From Allomuricauda sp. (GTDB lineage Bacteria > Bacteroidota > Bacteroidia > Flavobacteriales > Flavobacteriaceae), in NCBI GenBank assembly GCA_003712125.1, contig RHLF01000002.1, positions 496,001-560,000 of the forward strand: DNA of 64,000 nt, given 5' to 3'. The position numbers and the translations under genes were made by a program. Shown piece by piece: positions 53,246 to 62,162 of the stretch; positions within the stretch are counted from its first letter, which is position 1, and the number at the start of each line of letters is the position of its first letter. The notes under the pieces were generated by a model. That model did no database searches and had not been told where the DNA came from. It worked only from the letters and a program-made list of their open reading frames with translations.

Positions 53246-54220
53246 ATGAAAGCAATTCGATGTAAAAGCTACGGACCACCCTCGAACTTGGCGCTTGAGG
53301 AAATTGAGGCTAAAAAGGCTGGTCCCAAGGAGGTTGTGGTCACTGTTAAGGCCTGTGGCCTCAATTTTCCCGACACCTTAATCATTCAGGGTCTCTACCA
53401 GTTCAAGCCTGATCTGCCCTTTACCCCGGGTAGTGATATCGCTGGTATCGTAAAAGAAGTAGGCGAGGGGGTCAAGCATCTACAAGTGGGTCAAGAGGTA
53501 TTTGGTTTCGTTCCTTATGGAGGCCTGGCCGAAGAGGCGGTGGTACCTTCCAATGCCTGTTTCCCCAAACCCCCGCAGATGGATTTTGAGACAGCGGCCA
53601 GCTTTTTAATGGCCTATGGTACATCGTTTCATGCCTTAAAAGATAGGGGTCAGTTGAAGAAAGGAGAAACCTTACTGGTTTTGGGTGCTTCAGGTGGTGT
53701 AGGATTGGCAGCCGTGGAATTGGGCAAACGCATGGGGGCACATGTCATTGCCGCTGCGTCTACTGATGAAAAGTTGGCACTCTGCAAATCCTATGGGGCG
53801 GATCAAACCTTGAATTACAACGAGGTGGATGTAAAGGCCACTTTAAAGGAAATGACTTCAGGTAAGGGTGTTGATGTGGTCTATGATCCTGTTGGCGGGC
53901 CGTACTCCGAGGCTGCACTGCGTGCGACCGCCCGCTATGGCCGATTTTTGGTGGTAGGCTTCGCCGCGGGCGACATTCCTAAAATACCATTAAACCTTCC
54001 GTTACTTAAAGAAGCCGAAATAGTGGGCGTATTTTGGGGCAGTTTTGCCATGAAAGAACCACAGGCCAATATGGCCAACAGCATGCAATTAATGCATTGG
54101 CATGCCGAGGGGAAATTGAAACCCCATATCCATAAAACATTTGAATTGAAAGATACTCCCTTGGCCTTAGAACAGATGATGCAACGCAAGGTGATGGGCA
54201 AATTAGTAGTAACCGTATAA
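53246..54220 (+). CDS. NADPH:quinone oxidoreductase, zeta-crystallin-like
   Basis: A 324-residue MDR: EVVVTVKACGLNFPDTLIIQGLY, PGSDIAGIVKEVGEGV, LVLGASGGVGLAAVELGKRMGAHVIAAASTDEKL, and DVVYDPVGGPYSEAALR. It lacks the zinc-binding residues of alcohol dehydrogenases. Probable activity is quinone or enone reduction with NADPH. It is the second reductase of this type in the cluster. Confidence 0.87.
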   Translation: MKAIRCKSYGPPSNLALEEIEAKKAGPKEVVVTVKACGLNFPDTLIIQGLYQFKPDLPFTPGSDIAGIVKEVGEGVKHLQVGQEVFGFVPYGGLAEEAVVPSNACFPKPPQMDFETAASFLMAYGTSFHALKDRGQLKKGETLLVLGASGGVGLAAVELGKRMGAHVIAAASTDEKLALCKSYGADQTLNYNEVDVKATLKEMTSGKGVDVVYDPVGGPYSEAALRATARYGRFLVVGFAAGDIPKIPLNLPLLKEAEIVGVFWGSFAMKEPQANMANSMQLMHWHAEGKLKPHIHKTFELKDTPLALEQMMQRKVMGKLVVTV

Positions 54221-54227
54221 CAAGCAC

Positions 54228-54965
54228 ATGAGACTAAAAGATAAAGTGGCCATCGTAACTGGTGGTTCTAGAGGAATTGGACAAGCCGTGGTTGAACTTT
54301 TTGCGAAAGAGGGCGCCACGGTGATTATCATCGATTTGTTGCCGCAAGGCAGCGCTGTTGCAGCGCAAATCAACGCCAACGGCGGCAAAGCGGAATTCCA
54401 CTCCGTTTCGGTAACGGACAAAACTGCCATCGAAGCACTCTTTGCAGAGATCAATTCGAGGTATGGGAAATTGGATATCTTAATCAATAATGCAGGAATC
54501 ACTCGAGATCGTACCCTTGAAAAAATGAGCGAGGATGAGTGGGATGCCGTTATCGAAGTGAATCTCAAAGGCGTATTTATTTGTACACAAGCAGCAGCGC
54601 CATACATGAAAGCCAACACCTATGGTAGAATTGTAAGTGCCGCATCGAACGTGGGGCTGCGGGGAAATTTCGGCCAAACCAACTATGCGGCCACCAAAGC
54701 AGGGGTTATTGCCATGAGCAAAACCTGGACAATGGAATTGGGAAAATACGGGATAACAGCCAATGCCATCGCTCCTGGTTTTACCATGACCGATATGGTC
54801 AAAAAAATTCCTGAAGAGCATTTTGCGGCCATTAAGGCGAGTATTCCCCTAAAGACTGTAGCAGATCCAATCGATATTGCCTATGGCTATTTGTATTTGG
54901 CTTCAGATGAGGCCCGATTCGTTTCAGGCATTTGCCTAACCATTGATGGGGGAACTTCAAGATAA
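54228..54965 (+). CDS. FabG-like SDR
   Basis: A 245-residue SDR with FabG features: KVAIVTGGSRGIGQAVVELFA, NNAGITRDRTLEKMSEDEWDAVIEVNLKG, SAASNVGLRGNFGQTNYAATKAGVIA (YxxxK), APGFTMTDM, and SGICLTIDGGTS. FabG reduces 3-ketoacyl-ACP, but in this setting it may work on 3-hydroxyacyl-CoA. It ends seven bases before the MaoC gene. Confidence 0.87.
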   Translation: MRLKDKVAIVTGGSRGIGQAVVELFAKEGATVIIIDLLPQGSAVAAQINANGGKAEFHSVSVTDKTAIEALFAEINSRYGKLDILINNAGITRDRTLEKMSEDEWDAVIEVNLKGVFICTQAAAPYMKANTYGRIVSAASNVGLRGNFGQTNYAATKAGVIAMSKTWTMELGKYGITANAIAPGFTMTDMVKKIPEEHFAAIKASIPLKTVADPIDIAYGYLYLASDEARFVSGICLTIDGGTSR

Positions 54966-54972
54966 AAGCGGC

Positions 54973-55437
54973 ATGGCGAAACTCAATATTAAAGACTTTC
55001 AAGAACTTAACACATGGGCAGGACAAGAATTGCCCGAAGGTGATTGGGTGGTTGTTACCCAGGAAATGATCAACGATTTTGCGAAAGCCACACAAGATTT
55101 TCAATGGATTCATGTGGATGTGGAAAAATCAGAAAAATACTCACCCTTTAAAAAGCCCGTGGCCCATGGTTTTCTTTCCCTATCACTACTATCCAAAATG
55201 CTTGGTGATTTGGTCAAGGTCAATTCCGTAAAAATGGGAGTGAACTATGGGCTGAATAAGGTTCGTTTTCCAAGCCCGGTACTGGTAGATAGCAGGGTTC
55301 GCTTGCTAAGTGGTATACAAGGGATCGAAGCTTATGGCGATAATGGGGTCAAGGTGCTTTGGAATTGTACAGTGGCCATCGAAAACTCGGATAAACCTGC
55401 TTGTGTGGCCGAATTTATCAGCTTGATGTTCGAGTAA
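54973..55437 (+). CDS. MaoC-family enoyl-CoA hydratase
   Basis: A 154-residue hot-dog protein with the R-hydratase motif: FAKATQDFQWIHVDVEKSEKYSPFKKPVAHGFLSLSLLSKM, with the catalytic Asp-His pair. It hydrates 2-enoyl-CoA to (R)-3-hydroxyacyl-CoA, matching the FabG-like SDR upstream. I chose the ATG at 54973 because the hydratase sequence begins there; an earlier frame overlaps the SDR. Confidence 0.88.
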   Translation: MAKLNIKDFQELNTWAGQELPEGDWVVVTQEMINDFAKATQDFQWIHVDVEKSEKYSPFKKPVAHGFLSLSLLSKMLGDLVKVNSVKMGVNYGLNKVRFPSPVLVDSRVRLLSGIQGIEAYGDNGVKVLWNCTVAIENSDKPACVAEFISLMFE

Positions 55438-55521
55438 CCTCAAGGTGTCAAAATATCACTTTGGTAACCTAATTTCCATTTTTGTATTTTACGGTACTAC
55501 TAACTCAACTTCGATAACCAA

Positions 55522-57339
55522 ATGACCCGTTTATTTGATTTACTGTACCATCAATTAAATAATTTCCCATCTCCCAAAGCTTTAAACAAGCGAAACGCCA
55601 ATGGCGAATGGCAAGCCTATAGCACGCAAGAGCTGGTGTCAATGGCCGAACAGGCTGCATCGGGGCTCCATACCCTGGGATTAAAGCGAGGCGATAAGGT
55701 AGCCTTGGTGGCCTACAAAAATCGACCGGAATGGTTGATCATGGATTTTGCCATTCAAATGGCCGGTATGGTCAGTGTACCCCTTTACCCAACGATCAGT
55801 GTTGGGGAATACGAGTATATTTTGGATGAGGCAGAAGTGAAGGCAGCCTTCTGCGGGGGTCTCGATTTGATCGACAAGCTCACTGCTGCACAGAAAAAGG
55901 TGAAAAGCCTAAAACATATCTACGTTTTTGACAAAGAAACAGCAGGGCAGTACTGGGAATCTGTTTTTGACACCAATAACCAGCAAGAAATTGAAAAAAT
56001 AAAGGCCGAGATACAACCTGCAGATTTGGCAACGATCATTTATACGTCTGGGACCACGGGCAATCCAAAAGGGGTAATGCTCAGTCACCACAATATTATG
56101 TTTGTAATCGAGAAAACCGTACCCCATTTAACCGCAATGCCTGGTGACAATGTCATCAGCTTTTTACCACTATGCCACATTTTTGAAAGGGCGGTTTCTA
56201 TGGCTTTCATCTACGGAGGGGCGCAAGTGCATTTTGTGGGTACCGATAATTTAAGCGGACCCGATGGCGATTTACAGGCGGTTAAACCGATTACCTTTTC
56301 TTCGGTTCCCCGTCTTTTGGAAAAAGTATACGAGGCCATCTACAATAAAGGTTTGTTGCTTACAGGAGCAAAGAAAAAATTGTTTTTCTGGGCTTTGGAG
56401 ATGACCAAAGACTACTCCATAGATCAAAAATTGTCTTTTGGGAAAAGGGTAAAGTGGAAGATTGCCGATAAGCTAATTTTCAGCAAATGGCGTGAAGCCT
56501 TGGGTGGGCAGGTAAAGGCAATAATTACAGGGGCAGCACCCTGTCCCGTAAAAGTAATTCAGGTATTTTGTGCGGCGGGAATTCCAATCCGAGAAGGGTA
56601 TGGCCTTACGGAGACCTCGCCAACCATCTCGATCAATACCATGGAACCCGATGGCGTGATCATGGGTACCACAGGACCGATAATAGATGGTATTAAAGTG
56701 AAAATAGATGCTGAAGGTGACTATCGGGAAGGAGAAGGAGAAATTTTGGTCCATGGCCCCAATGTGATGATGGGCTATTACAAAAAACCAGAGGAGACCG
56801 CTAAAGTATTTAAGGAAATTGATGGGGAAAAATGGTTTTGCACAGGGGATATTGGCACCTTGATCACAGGTGCAACGGGTCGAAAATTCTTAAAAATAAC
56901 AGATCGAAAAAAGGAGCTTCTAAAGACTTCGGGTGGGAAGTATGTGGCTCCTGCACCCATCGAGAACAAAATGAAGGAAGATTTTTTGATCGAACAGATG
57001 ATGGTTGTGGGCGACAAGCAAAAATTCGTAACCGCATTGATTGTACCGGCAGAAGAAGCCTTGAAAAACTGGTGTGAGCATAAGGGGATGGAATGGCAAG
57101 ACCTCAATACGATGATTCAGAAGAAAAAAGTGCTCAAAAAATACCAAAAGGTTATCGATAGCTATAATCCGCAGTTTAGCCATATCGAACAGATCAAGAA
57201 ATTTGCCTTGGTGCCTCAGCAGTGGTTGCCCTTGCACCCCGATGGTGGCGAAGCGGAACTCACCCCCACATTAAAATTAAAAAGAAGGGTGATTCGTAAG
57301 AAGTTTGCCCAAGAAATTGCGGACCTTTATACCGAATAG
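55522..57339 (+). CDS. Long-chain acyl-CoA synthetase
   Basis: A 605-residue ANL-superfamily ligase: N-terminal ATP motif IIYTSGTTGNPKGVMLSHHN, FLPLCHIFERAVSMAFIYGG, FSSVPRLLEKVYEAIYNKG, GYGLTETSPTISIN, WFCTGDIG, DRKKELLKTSGGKYVAP with the Lys-rich C-domain. It activates fatty acids for the catabolic cluster. An 84-base gap separates it from MaoC, so it may have an additional promoter. Confidence 0.92.
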   Translation: MTRLFDLLYHQLNNFPSPKALNKRNANGEWQAYSTQELVSMAEQAASGLHTLGLKRGDKVALVAYKNRPEWLIMDFAIQMAGMVSVPLYPTISVGEYEYILDEAEVKAAFCGGLDLIDKLTAAQKKVKSLKHIYVFDKETAGQYWESVFDTNNQQEIEKIKAEIQPADLATIIYTSGTTGNPKGVMLSHHNIMFVIEKTVPHLTAMPGDNVISFLPLCHIFERAVSMAFIYGGAQVHFVGTDNLSGPDGDLQAVKPITFSSVPRLLEKVYEAIYNKGLLLTGAKKKLFFWALEMTKDYSIDQKLSFGKRVKWKIADKLIFSKWREALGGQVKAIITGAAPCPVKVIQVFCAAGIPIREGYGLTETSPTISINTMEPDGVIMGTTGPIIDGIKVKIDAEGDYREGEGEILVHGPNVMMGYYKKPEETAKVFKEIDGEKWFCTGDIGTLITGATGRKFLKITDRKKELLKTSGGKYVAPAPIENKMKEDFLIEQMMVVGDKQKFVTALIVPAEEALKNWCEHKGMEWQDLNTMIQKKKVLKKYQKVIDSYNPQFSHIEQIKKFALVPQQWLPLHPDGGEAELTPTLKLKRRVIRKKFAQEIADLYTE

Positions 57340-57348
57340 CAAGTGCAT

Positions 57349-57807
57349 ATGAAACCCCCATCAACCTTTAAAGTAAATCTGTTCACCTTTTTTAAGTTGC
57401 CCTCCGCCTGGTGGTGCGGAGTTCGTTTAAGGTACATGGACGAACAGAAGACCGAAGTGACAGTCAAACACAGGTGGTTCAACCAAAATCCATTCAATTC
57501 CATGTTTTGGGCAGTTCAAGGCATGGCAGCTGAATTTTCCACCGGTATTCTGGTGTCAACGGCCATTGCCCAAAGTGGACATAAAATTTCGATGCTGGTT
57601 CAAAACAACAACGCCAATTTTTCGAAAAAGGCCACGGGTCGCATACGGTTTACCTGTGAGGATGGTCACTTGATAACCGATGCACTCAGTAAAACCATAA
57701 AAACGGGCGAAGGCCAAACCATATGGATGAAATCAGTCGGTGTCAACGAAGAAGGGGTAGTGGTATCCACCTTTAATTTTGAATGGACGGTTCGCCTAAA
57801 AAGTTAA
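57349..57807 (+). CDS. DUF4442 hot-dog (thioesterase-like) protein
   Basis: A 152-residue protein of the DUF4442 family: PSAWWCGVRLRYMDEQKTEVTVKHRWFNQNPFNSMFWAVQGMAAEFSTGIL, then KKATGRIRFTCEDG and VSTFNFEWTVRL. The fold is that of small acyl-CoA thioesterases, though activity is unproved. I chose ATG at 57349; GTG at 57343 is possible. It ends the cluster. Confidence 0.78.
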   Translation: MKPPSTFKVNLFTFFKLPSAWWCGVRLRYMDEQKTEVTVKHRWFNQNPFNSMFWAVQGMAAEFSTGILVSTAIAQSGHKISMLVQNNNANFSKKATGRIRFTCEDGHLITDALSKTIKTGEGQTIWMKSVGVNEEGVVVSTFNFEWTVRLKS

Positions 57808-57950
57808 TTGTGACTTTTTAAAATTTCGGTGTCATAATAGTAAATGATACCACTAAAATCATCGAATTGGCCAGAATGTGCACAATTGGCCCGAAAATTT
57901 TAGTAATTTGAAAACGATTTTGACAAACCATAAATTAAATTATACGTACA

Positions 57951-58280
57951 ATGGGAAAATTTGAAATTAAAACAGGAAGCTCAGGAAAGCCAATGTTCAA
58001 CCTTAAGGCCGGAAATGGTCAGGTTATATTGACAAGCCAATCTTATGCCAGTATGGATGGATGCAAGAATGGTATTGAGTCCGTTAGAAAAAATTCTCAA
58101 GATGATGGCCAATTTGAGCGCAAAACTGCGAAAGATGGAAGCCCCTTCTTTACTTTGAATGCAACCAACGGTCAAATTATCGGAAAGAGCGAAATGTACA
58201 CTTCGACCTCTGCCATGGAAAATGGTATTGAATCTGTGAAGAAGAATGCACCTGATGCTGATGTAGTTGACAACAGCTAA
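57951..58280 (+). CDS. DUF1508 (YegP-like) protein, two repeats
   Basis: A 109-residue protein with two copies of the DUF1508 module: GKFEIKTGSSGKPMFNLKAGNGQVILTSQSY and, with weaker match, QFERKTAKDGSPFFTLNATNGQIIGKSEMY, each followed by GIESV-x-KN. YegP-like proteins are small, of unknown function, often stress-induced. The 144-base leader is AT-rich. The gene is closed by a strong terminator. Confidence 0.9.
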   Translation: MGKFEIKTGSSGKPMFNLKAGNGQVILTSQSYASMDGCKNGIESVRKNSQDDGQFERKTAKDGSPFFTLNATNGQIIGKSEMYTSTSAMENGIESVKKNAPDADVVDNS

Positions 58281-58299
58281 GAAAGGATGAATCCAAAAT

Positions 58300-58328
58300 A
58301 AAAAGCGGCCCTAGGGCCGCTTTTTTTT
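58300..58328 (+). terminator. Terminator after the DUF1508 gene
   Basis: AAAAGCGGCCC-TA-GGGCCGC followed by eight T. Perfect GC-rich stem, 20 bases past the stop. Confidence 0.93.
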
Positions 58329-58381
58329 GTAACAAAATAATTCAATTAACAACAAATAGAGGTCGAACAAAAACGAAACAC

Positions 58382-59179
58382 ATGAACGCACACGAAATTG
58401 ATTTTACTATTTATGGGGAGGAAATGCAGTATGTCGAGATCGAACTTGACCCCCAAGAAGCCGTCGTAGCCGAAGCAGGTAGTTTTATGATGATGGATAC
58501 CGATATCAAAATGGATACCATTTTTGGTGATGGGTCGAACCAAGAACAAGGGGTGTTGGGCAAGATTTTTTCTGCTGGCAAGCGTATACTCACCGGTGAA
58601 AGTCTATTCATGACGGCCTTCTTAAATGTGGGCCAAGGCAAGAAAAAAGTGAGTTTTGCCTCACCTTATCCAGGTAAAATAGTACCTATTGACCTTTCAG
58701 AAAAAGGGGGAAAATTTATCTGCCAAAAAGATGCCTTTTTATGTGCAGCAAAGGGTGTCAGTGTGGGTATTGAATTCTCAAAACGCCTAGGTCGTGGCCT
58801 TTTTGGAGGTGAAGGATTTATTATGCAAAAATTGGAAGGTGATGGTCTCGCCTTCGTGCATGCCGGGGGCACTATGGCGCGTAAAGAGTTGGCAGCCGGT
58901 GAGGTGCTCAAAGTGGATACGGGTTGTATCGTAGGCTTTTCACATACGGTAGATTACAATATTGAGTTTGTGGGGGGCATCAAGAACACGGTGTTTGGAG
59001 GTGAAGGCCTATTTTTTGCCACCCTTCGCGGACCGGGAACCGTTTATGTTCAGTCGTTGCCATTCAGTAGGCTGGCAGGCCGTGTATTGGCTGCCATACC
59101 ACGTGGGGGCAAGGATAAGGGTGAAGGCAGTATCTTGGGAACCCTGGGCGATATTGCCATGGGCGACCGAGGATTTTAA
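58382..59179 (+). CDS. TIGR00266/AIM24-family protein
   Basis: A 265-residue all-beta protein: VEIELDPQEAVVAEAGSFMMMDTDIKMDTIFGDG, SLFMTAFLNVGQGKKKVSFASPYPGKIVPIDL, RGLFGGEGFIMQKLEGDG, and GGIKNTVFGGEGLFFATLRGPG. These match the AIM24 family, also called TIGR00266. Function in bacteria is not known. No signal peptide or membrane segment. Confidence 0.9.
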   Translation: MNAHEIDFTIYGEEMQYVEIELDPQEAVVAEAGSFMMMDTDIKMDTIFGDGSNQEQGVLGKIFSAGKRILTGESLFMTAFLNVGQGKKKVSFASPYPGKIVPIDLSEKGGKFICQKDAFLCAAKGVSVGIEFSKRLGRGLFGGEGFIMQKLEGDGLAFVHAGGTMARKELAAGEVLKVDTGCIVGFSHTVDYNIEFVGGIKNTVFGGEGLFFATLRGPGTVYVQSLPFSRLAGRVLAAIPRGGKDKGEGSILGTLGDIAMGDRGF

Positions 59180-59227
59180 AAACCAATCCGTTCAAGTTTC
59201 CCATAAATTATCAAATGGTATTTTTGT

Positions 59228-59257
59228 GATTCCCGCGAAAGCGGGAATCTTTTTTTG
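59228..59257 (+). terminator. Terminator after the AIM24-family gene
   Basis: GATTCCCGC-GAAA-GCGGGAATC followed by T8. Nine base pairs with a GNRA tetraloop. The next gene starts six bases after the T run. Confidence 0.9.
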
Positions 59258-59262
59258 TCGCT

Positions 59263-59916
59263 ATGAATTTCAAAAATCTTATCAGCTTTCTTAAGGAACT
59301 GCAACAGAACAACTCAAAGGATTGGATGGATGCCAACCGCAGATGGTATAAAGAGGTTCGGGATGATTATATCGCTTGGCTCGATAAGATGAATATCAGA
59401 TTGGCAGGCCTCGATGAGGCCTATTATGATACGCCCGGTAAAAAGGGGATCAACCGTATCAACAATAACCTGATGTTTCATCCCAACAAGCCCATTTATA
59501 AGGATCATTTTGGTGCCGGATTTGACAAGCGACCCAATACGGGCGATTTTTATGTGGAGGTTGGTATTGAAAGGGCGATGTTTGCCGGTGGACTTTGGCG
59601 GCCTGACCCCAAGCGCTTGCTCAGTATACGTGAGGCAATTGACTATGATGGAGATGAATTAAAGGCTATTTTGAACAAGCCCTCTTTTAAGACCTTATTT
59701 CAAGGTTTGTATGAAGATGAAAAATTAAAAACGGCACCCAAAGGCTTTTCGAAAGACCACCCCCATATTGATTTGTTAAGAAATAAGACATTCGCGGTAG
59801 CTACTGAATTTTCCACGAGAAGGGTGTTGAACGGCGATTTTGAAGCTTTTTTAATTGAAAGTTATCTAGAAATGCTTCCTTTTAGACGTTATCTTAATAA
59901 GGCAATCAGTGTTTGA
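59263..59916 (+). CDS. DUF2461-family protein
   Basis: A 217-residue protein: LISFLKELQQNNSKDWMDANRRWYKEVRDDYIAWL (family N-terminus with NNxxWF-like core), KKGINRINNNLMFHPNKPIYKDHFGAGF, and FYVEVGIERAMFAGGLWRPDP. The DUF2461 family has no firm function. It lies directly after a terminator and so needs its own promoter, which would fall within the preceding gene's 3' region or the hairpin. Confidence 0.87.
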   Translation: MNFKNLISFLKELQQNNSKDWMDANRRWYKEVRDDYIAWLDKMNIRLAGLDEAYYDTPGKKGINRINNNLMFHPNKPIYKDHFGAGFDKRPNTGDFYVEVGIERAMFAGGLWRPDPKRLLSIREAIDYDGDELKAILNKPSFKTLFQGLYEDEKLKTAPKGFSKDHPHIDLLRNKTFAVATEFSTRRVLNGDFEAFLIESYLEMLPFRRYLNKAISV

Positions 59917-59953
59917 GTCAGTTAAATCAGTTATAACAGCTTGAAAAGTACAT

Positions 59954-60541
59954 ATGAAATACGGTAGTGTAAGAAATATTAAAAAGGAGCTGCTCTCTGA
60001 CAATTGGTACTCCTTGAATCGGGTCACCTTCGAATACCAAAGGGAAGACGGTACCTGGGAAACCCAGATTCGGGAAGCCTATGACCGCGGTAATGGAGCG
60101 GTCATCTTATTGTATAACCAGAAAAAAGGAAGCGTCGTGCTCACGCGCCAGTTTCGCATGCCAACCTACCTAAACGGCAACCAAGATGGCATGATGATAG
60201 AAGCCTGCGCTGGAATACTGGAAAAAGGAAATGCAGAGGAGACCATCAAAATGGAAGTAGAAGAGGAGACGGGGTATAAGATTGAGGGCGTTGAAAAGAT
60301 ATTCGAATCCTATATGTCACCAGGATCGGTCACCGAAATTCTTTATTTCTTCATAGGCGCTTATGATTCACATATGAAGGTCAGTGCCGGAGGAGGTTCG
60401 GCAGAGGAAACCGAAAATATCGAAGTATTGGAAATGTCATTTTCCGAGGCCCTCAACATGGTACAAAACGGGGAAATAAAAGATGCCAAGACCATCATGC
60501 TACTGCAATGGGCACAACTCAATTCACTTTTCGATCAGTAG
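59954..60541 (+). CDS. NUDIX hydrolase, NudK-like
   Basis: A 195-residue NUDIX protein related to GDP-mannose pyrophosphatase. The NUDIX box is GILEKGNAEETIKMEVEEETGY, where the first Arg of REUxEE is Met. Upstream, VVLTRQFRMPTYLNGNQDGMMIEACAG and downstream, ESYMSPGSVTEILYFFIGAYD match the NudK group (GDP-sugar or ADP-ribose hydrolysis). It converges with the dacB gene, overlapping by seven bases. Confidence 0.85.
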   Translation: MKYGSVRNIKKELLSDNWYSLNRVTFEYQREDGTWETQIREAYDRGNGAVILLYNQKKGSVVLTRQFRMPTYLNGNQDGMMIEACAGILEKGNAEETIKMEVEEETGYKIEGVEKIFESYMSPGSVTEILYFFIGAYDSHMKVSAGGGSAEETENIEVLEMSFSEALNMVQNGEIKDAKTIMLLQWAQLNSLFDQ

Positions 60542-61830
60542 GCTTCATGTAGTTCCCTAAGGGTATTCCTTATGGTTTTTCGTACTTCAGCTGTTGGCAA
60601 GCGAAAGTGATTGTTCATAAAACTGAACACCAAAACCTTGCCCGATTTGGTCAATAGATACCCGCTGAGGTTGTAGTTGTTGCCCAGGGCCCCCGATTTG
60701 GCGATGATGTACGATGCGTTCCCTTCCGAACGTTGTAAGGTTCCATTTTCATCCCAGCGTGGAAAAAGGTCAAAAAGACGTTCCTTGGGTAATTTGTTGT
60801 GTATTTTTTGCAATACATGTACAAGGGCATCTGGTGTAAACAAATTGTAACGGGAAAGGCCCGAACCATCAACCCAGCGCGGTTCATGGCTTAGGTCTGA
60901 AAGCTCATTTTCAAGGATCCGATTGCGGGCATTTTGAAAACTCAGGGTATCTGACACTTGCGAGGCCACCATCAGCATGATTTGCTCGGCTAAAAAATTA
61001 TCGCTTTCAAGCATCATTTGTTTGTAGAGGCTATCCGAAGCGATTCCGGGCAGTGCTTTTTTAGCGGTTGAAGGCATTTTATCCACCAAGATGACTTCGC
61101 TTTTCAAGGCTTCCTGCAAGAGTGTTTTGGTCAGTTTTTTTGAGGTCACAAACGGAATACGTAATGTATCTGTGGTGTTGGGTATATAAAAAGTATTGGA
61201 AAATTCATCCCTTCGTTTGTTTCGCTTCTCAAAAAAGACGTTCGGTTCGAATAATTGCGGTGAAATCGCTACTAAATCGTTCGGAGTGACCGTTACAACA
61301 TTTCCAAAAAGGGGCAAAGGACCCATTTCTGGTGAAAAGTAGGTATCGTAATCTTCCCAGGCCCAACCGGGGCCATACCTATTCCCAATGTAGTTATCAA
61401 GGTGAACCGCTATAGTGTTATGAGCCTTGAGAAACTTAAGTGTGGTGGTGTCGTTAAAATCGGGATGTAGTAATGTCGGATTCCCAGTGCCCGCAATATA
61501 AAGTGTGTCGTTTTGTTCCACATAGTGCAGTGCGGGTAGCACTTCGGGCAATAGTTCCAAAGCTGCGTATAAGGTGACTATTTTAACGTTACTGGCTGGT
61601 GTAAAATACCGATCACTTTGGTAGTTGATTAAGGTGTCTTTTTGAACTGGGTCAATGACCAAAATCCCCATAAAATGGTTGGTGTTTTGAGGGTCAGCAG
61701 TAAGGTTTTTTAATAATTTACCTGGTACCTTGGCCTTGGTTGCGCTACAGGACCCGAGCAACAGAGACCCCAAGGATATCCCAATCAAGAATATTGTAAC
61801 TCTTTGATTTAAAATGAATTGCAAAAGCAT
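60535..61830 (-). CDS. dacB: D-alanyl-D-alanine carboxypeptidase, PBP4 type, lipoprotein
   Basis: A 431-residue lipoprotein; signal peptide ends in LLLGSC (Cys28). S13 peptidase motifs: SxxK as S80-N-V-K83 (FTPASNVKI), SxN as ESDNFLAEQ, and KSG in AKSGALGNNYNLSG. It cuts D-Ala-D-Ala from peptidoglycan stem peptides in the periplasm. The family's inserted domains are shortened. Convergent with the NUDIX gene. Confidence 0.88.
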   Translation of the reverse strand: MLLQFILNQRVTIFLIGISLGSLLLGSCSATKAKVPGKLLKNLTADPQNTNHFMGILVIDPVQKDTLINYQSDRYFTPASNVKIVTLYAALELLPEVLPALHYVEQNDTLYIAGTGNPTLLHPDFNDTTTLKFLKAHNTIAVHLDNYIGNRYGPGWAWEDYDTYFSPEMGPLPLFGNVVTVTPNDLVAISPQLFEPNVFFEKRNKRRDEFSNTFYIPNTTDTLRIPFVTSKKLTKTLLQEALKSEVILVDKMPSTAKKALPGIASDSLYKQMMLESDNFLAEQIMLMVASQVSDTLSFQNARNRILENELSDLSHEPRWVDGSGLSRYNLFTPDALVHVLQKIHNKLPKERLFDLFPRWDENGTLQRSEGNASYIIAKSGALGNNYNLSGYLLTKSGKVLVFSFMNNHFRLPTAEVRKTIRNTLRELHEAY

Positions 61831-61881
61831 TTTGTCGAATTTAACATCCCCTTATCCAATTTTTAACTAAGCTAAGTGAAC

Positions 61882-61920
61882 AAGATATATCTTTTATGAG
61901 TAATTTAGGTGACAACCTAA
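61882..61920 (+). promoter_or_regulatory. Two palindromes upstream of a small conserved gene
   Basis: AAGATATATCTT (61882-61893) is a perfect 12-mer palindrome and TTAGGT-GACA-ACCTAA (61905-61920) a second inverted repeat, 18 bases before the ATG. Operator or leader hairpin; function unknown. Confidence 0.35.
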
Positions 61921-61938
61921 CAATAAACAATTTGATAT

Positions 61939-62136
61939 ATGGCTAGAGCTATGCTGGAGTACACCAAGACGGTCCTGCAAAAGGTCAGTTTTGATGCGAA
62001 GCTATTCGCAAAAGAAGTGAAAAAAGCAGTTTCAAGACTACTGCCTAGTGAAATCGAAGAACTTAAGATTTGGATAATGCAGTTCATCAATGACAAACCT
62101 GAACTGCAGCAAAGTCTGATTTATCTTAAAGCATAG
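61939..62136 (+). CDS. Small conserved flavobacterial protein of unknown function
   Basis: A 65-residue soluble protein, MARAMLEYTKTVLQKVSFDAKLF..., mostly helical, rich in Lys, Glu and Leu, with the element AVSRLLPSEIEELKIWIMQF. Sequences of this type are common in Flavobacteriaceae as hypothetical proteins; I know of no function. It is monocistronic, with palindromes upstream and a terminator just after the stop. Confidence 0.75.
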   Translation: MARAMLEYTKTVLQKVSFDAKLFAKEVKKAVSRLLPSEIEELKIWIMQFINDKPELQQSLIYLKA

Positions 62137-62138
62137 AC

Positions 62139-62162
62139 AAAACCGCCCAAGGGCGGTTTTTT
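62139..62162. terminator. Shared bidirectional terminator
   Basis: AAAACCGCCC-AA-GGGCGGTTTT with flanking T runs on both strands. It closes the small conserved gene and overlaps the stop codon of the convergent LysR gene. Confidence 0.92.

Noticed and set aside
59228-59249. GATTCCCGCGAAAGCGGGAATC as a mobile repeat
   Set aside because: Similar palindromes are dispersed repeats in some bacteria, but only one copy is in this window and a T8 run follows, so a terminator explains it.
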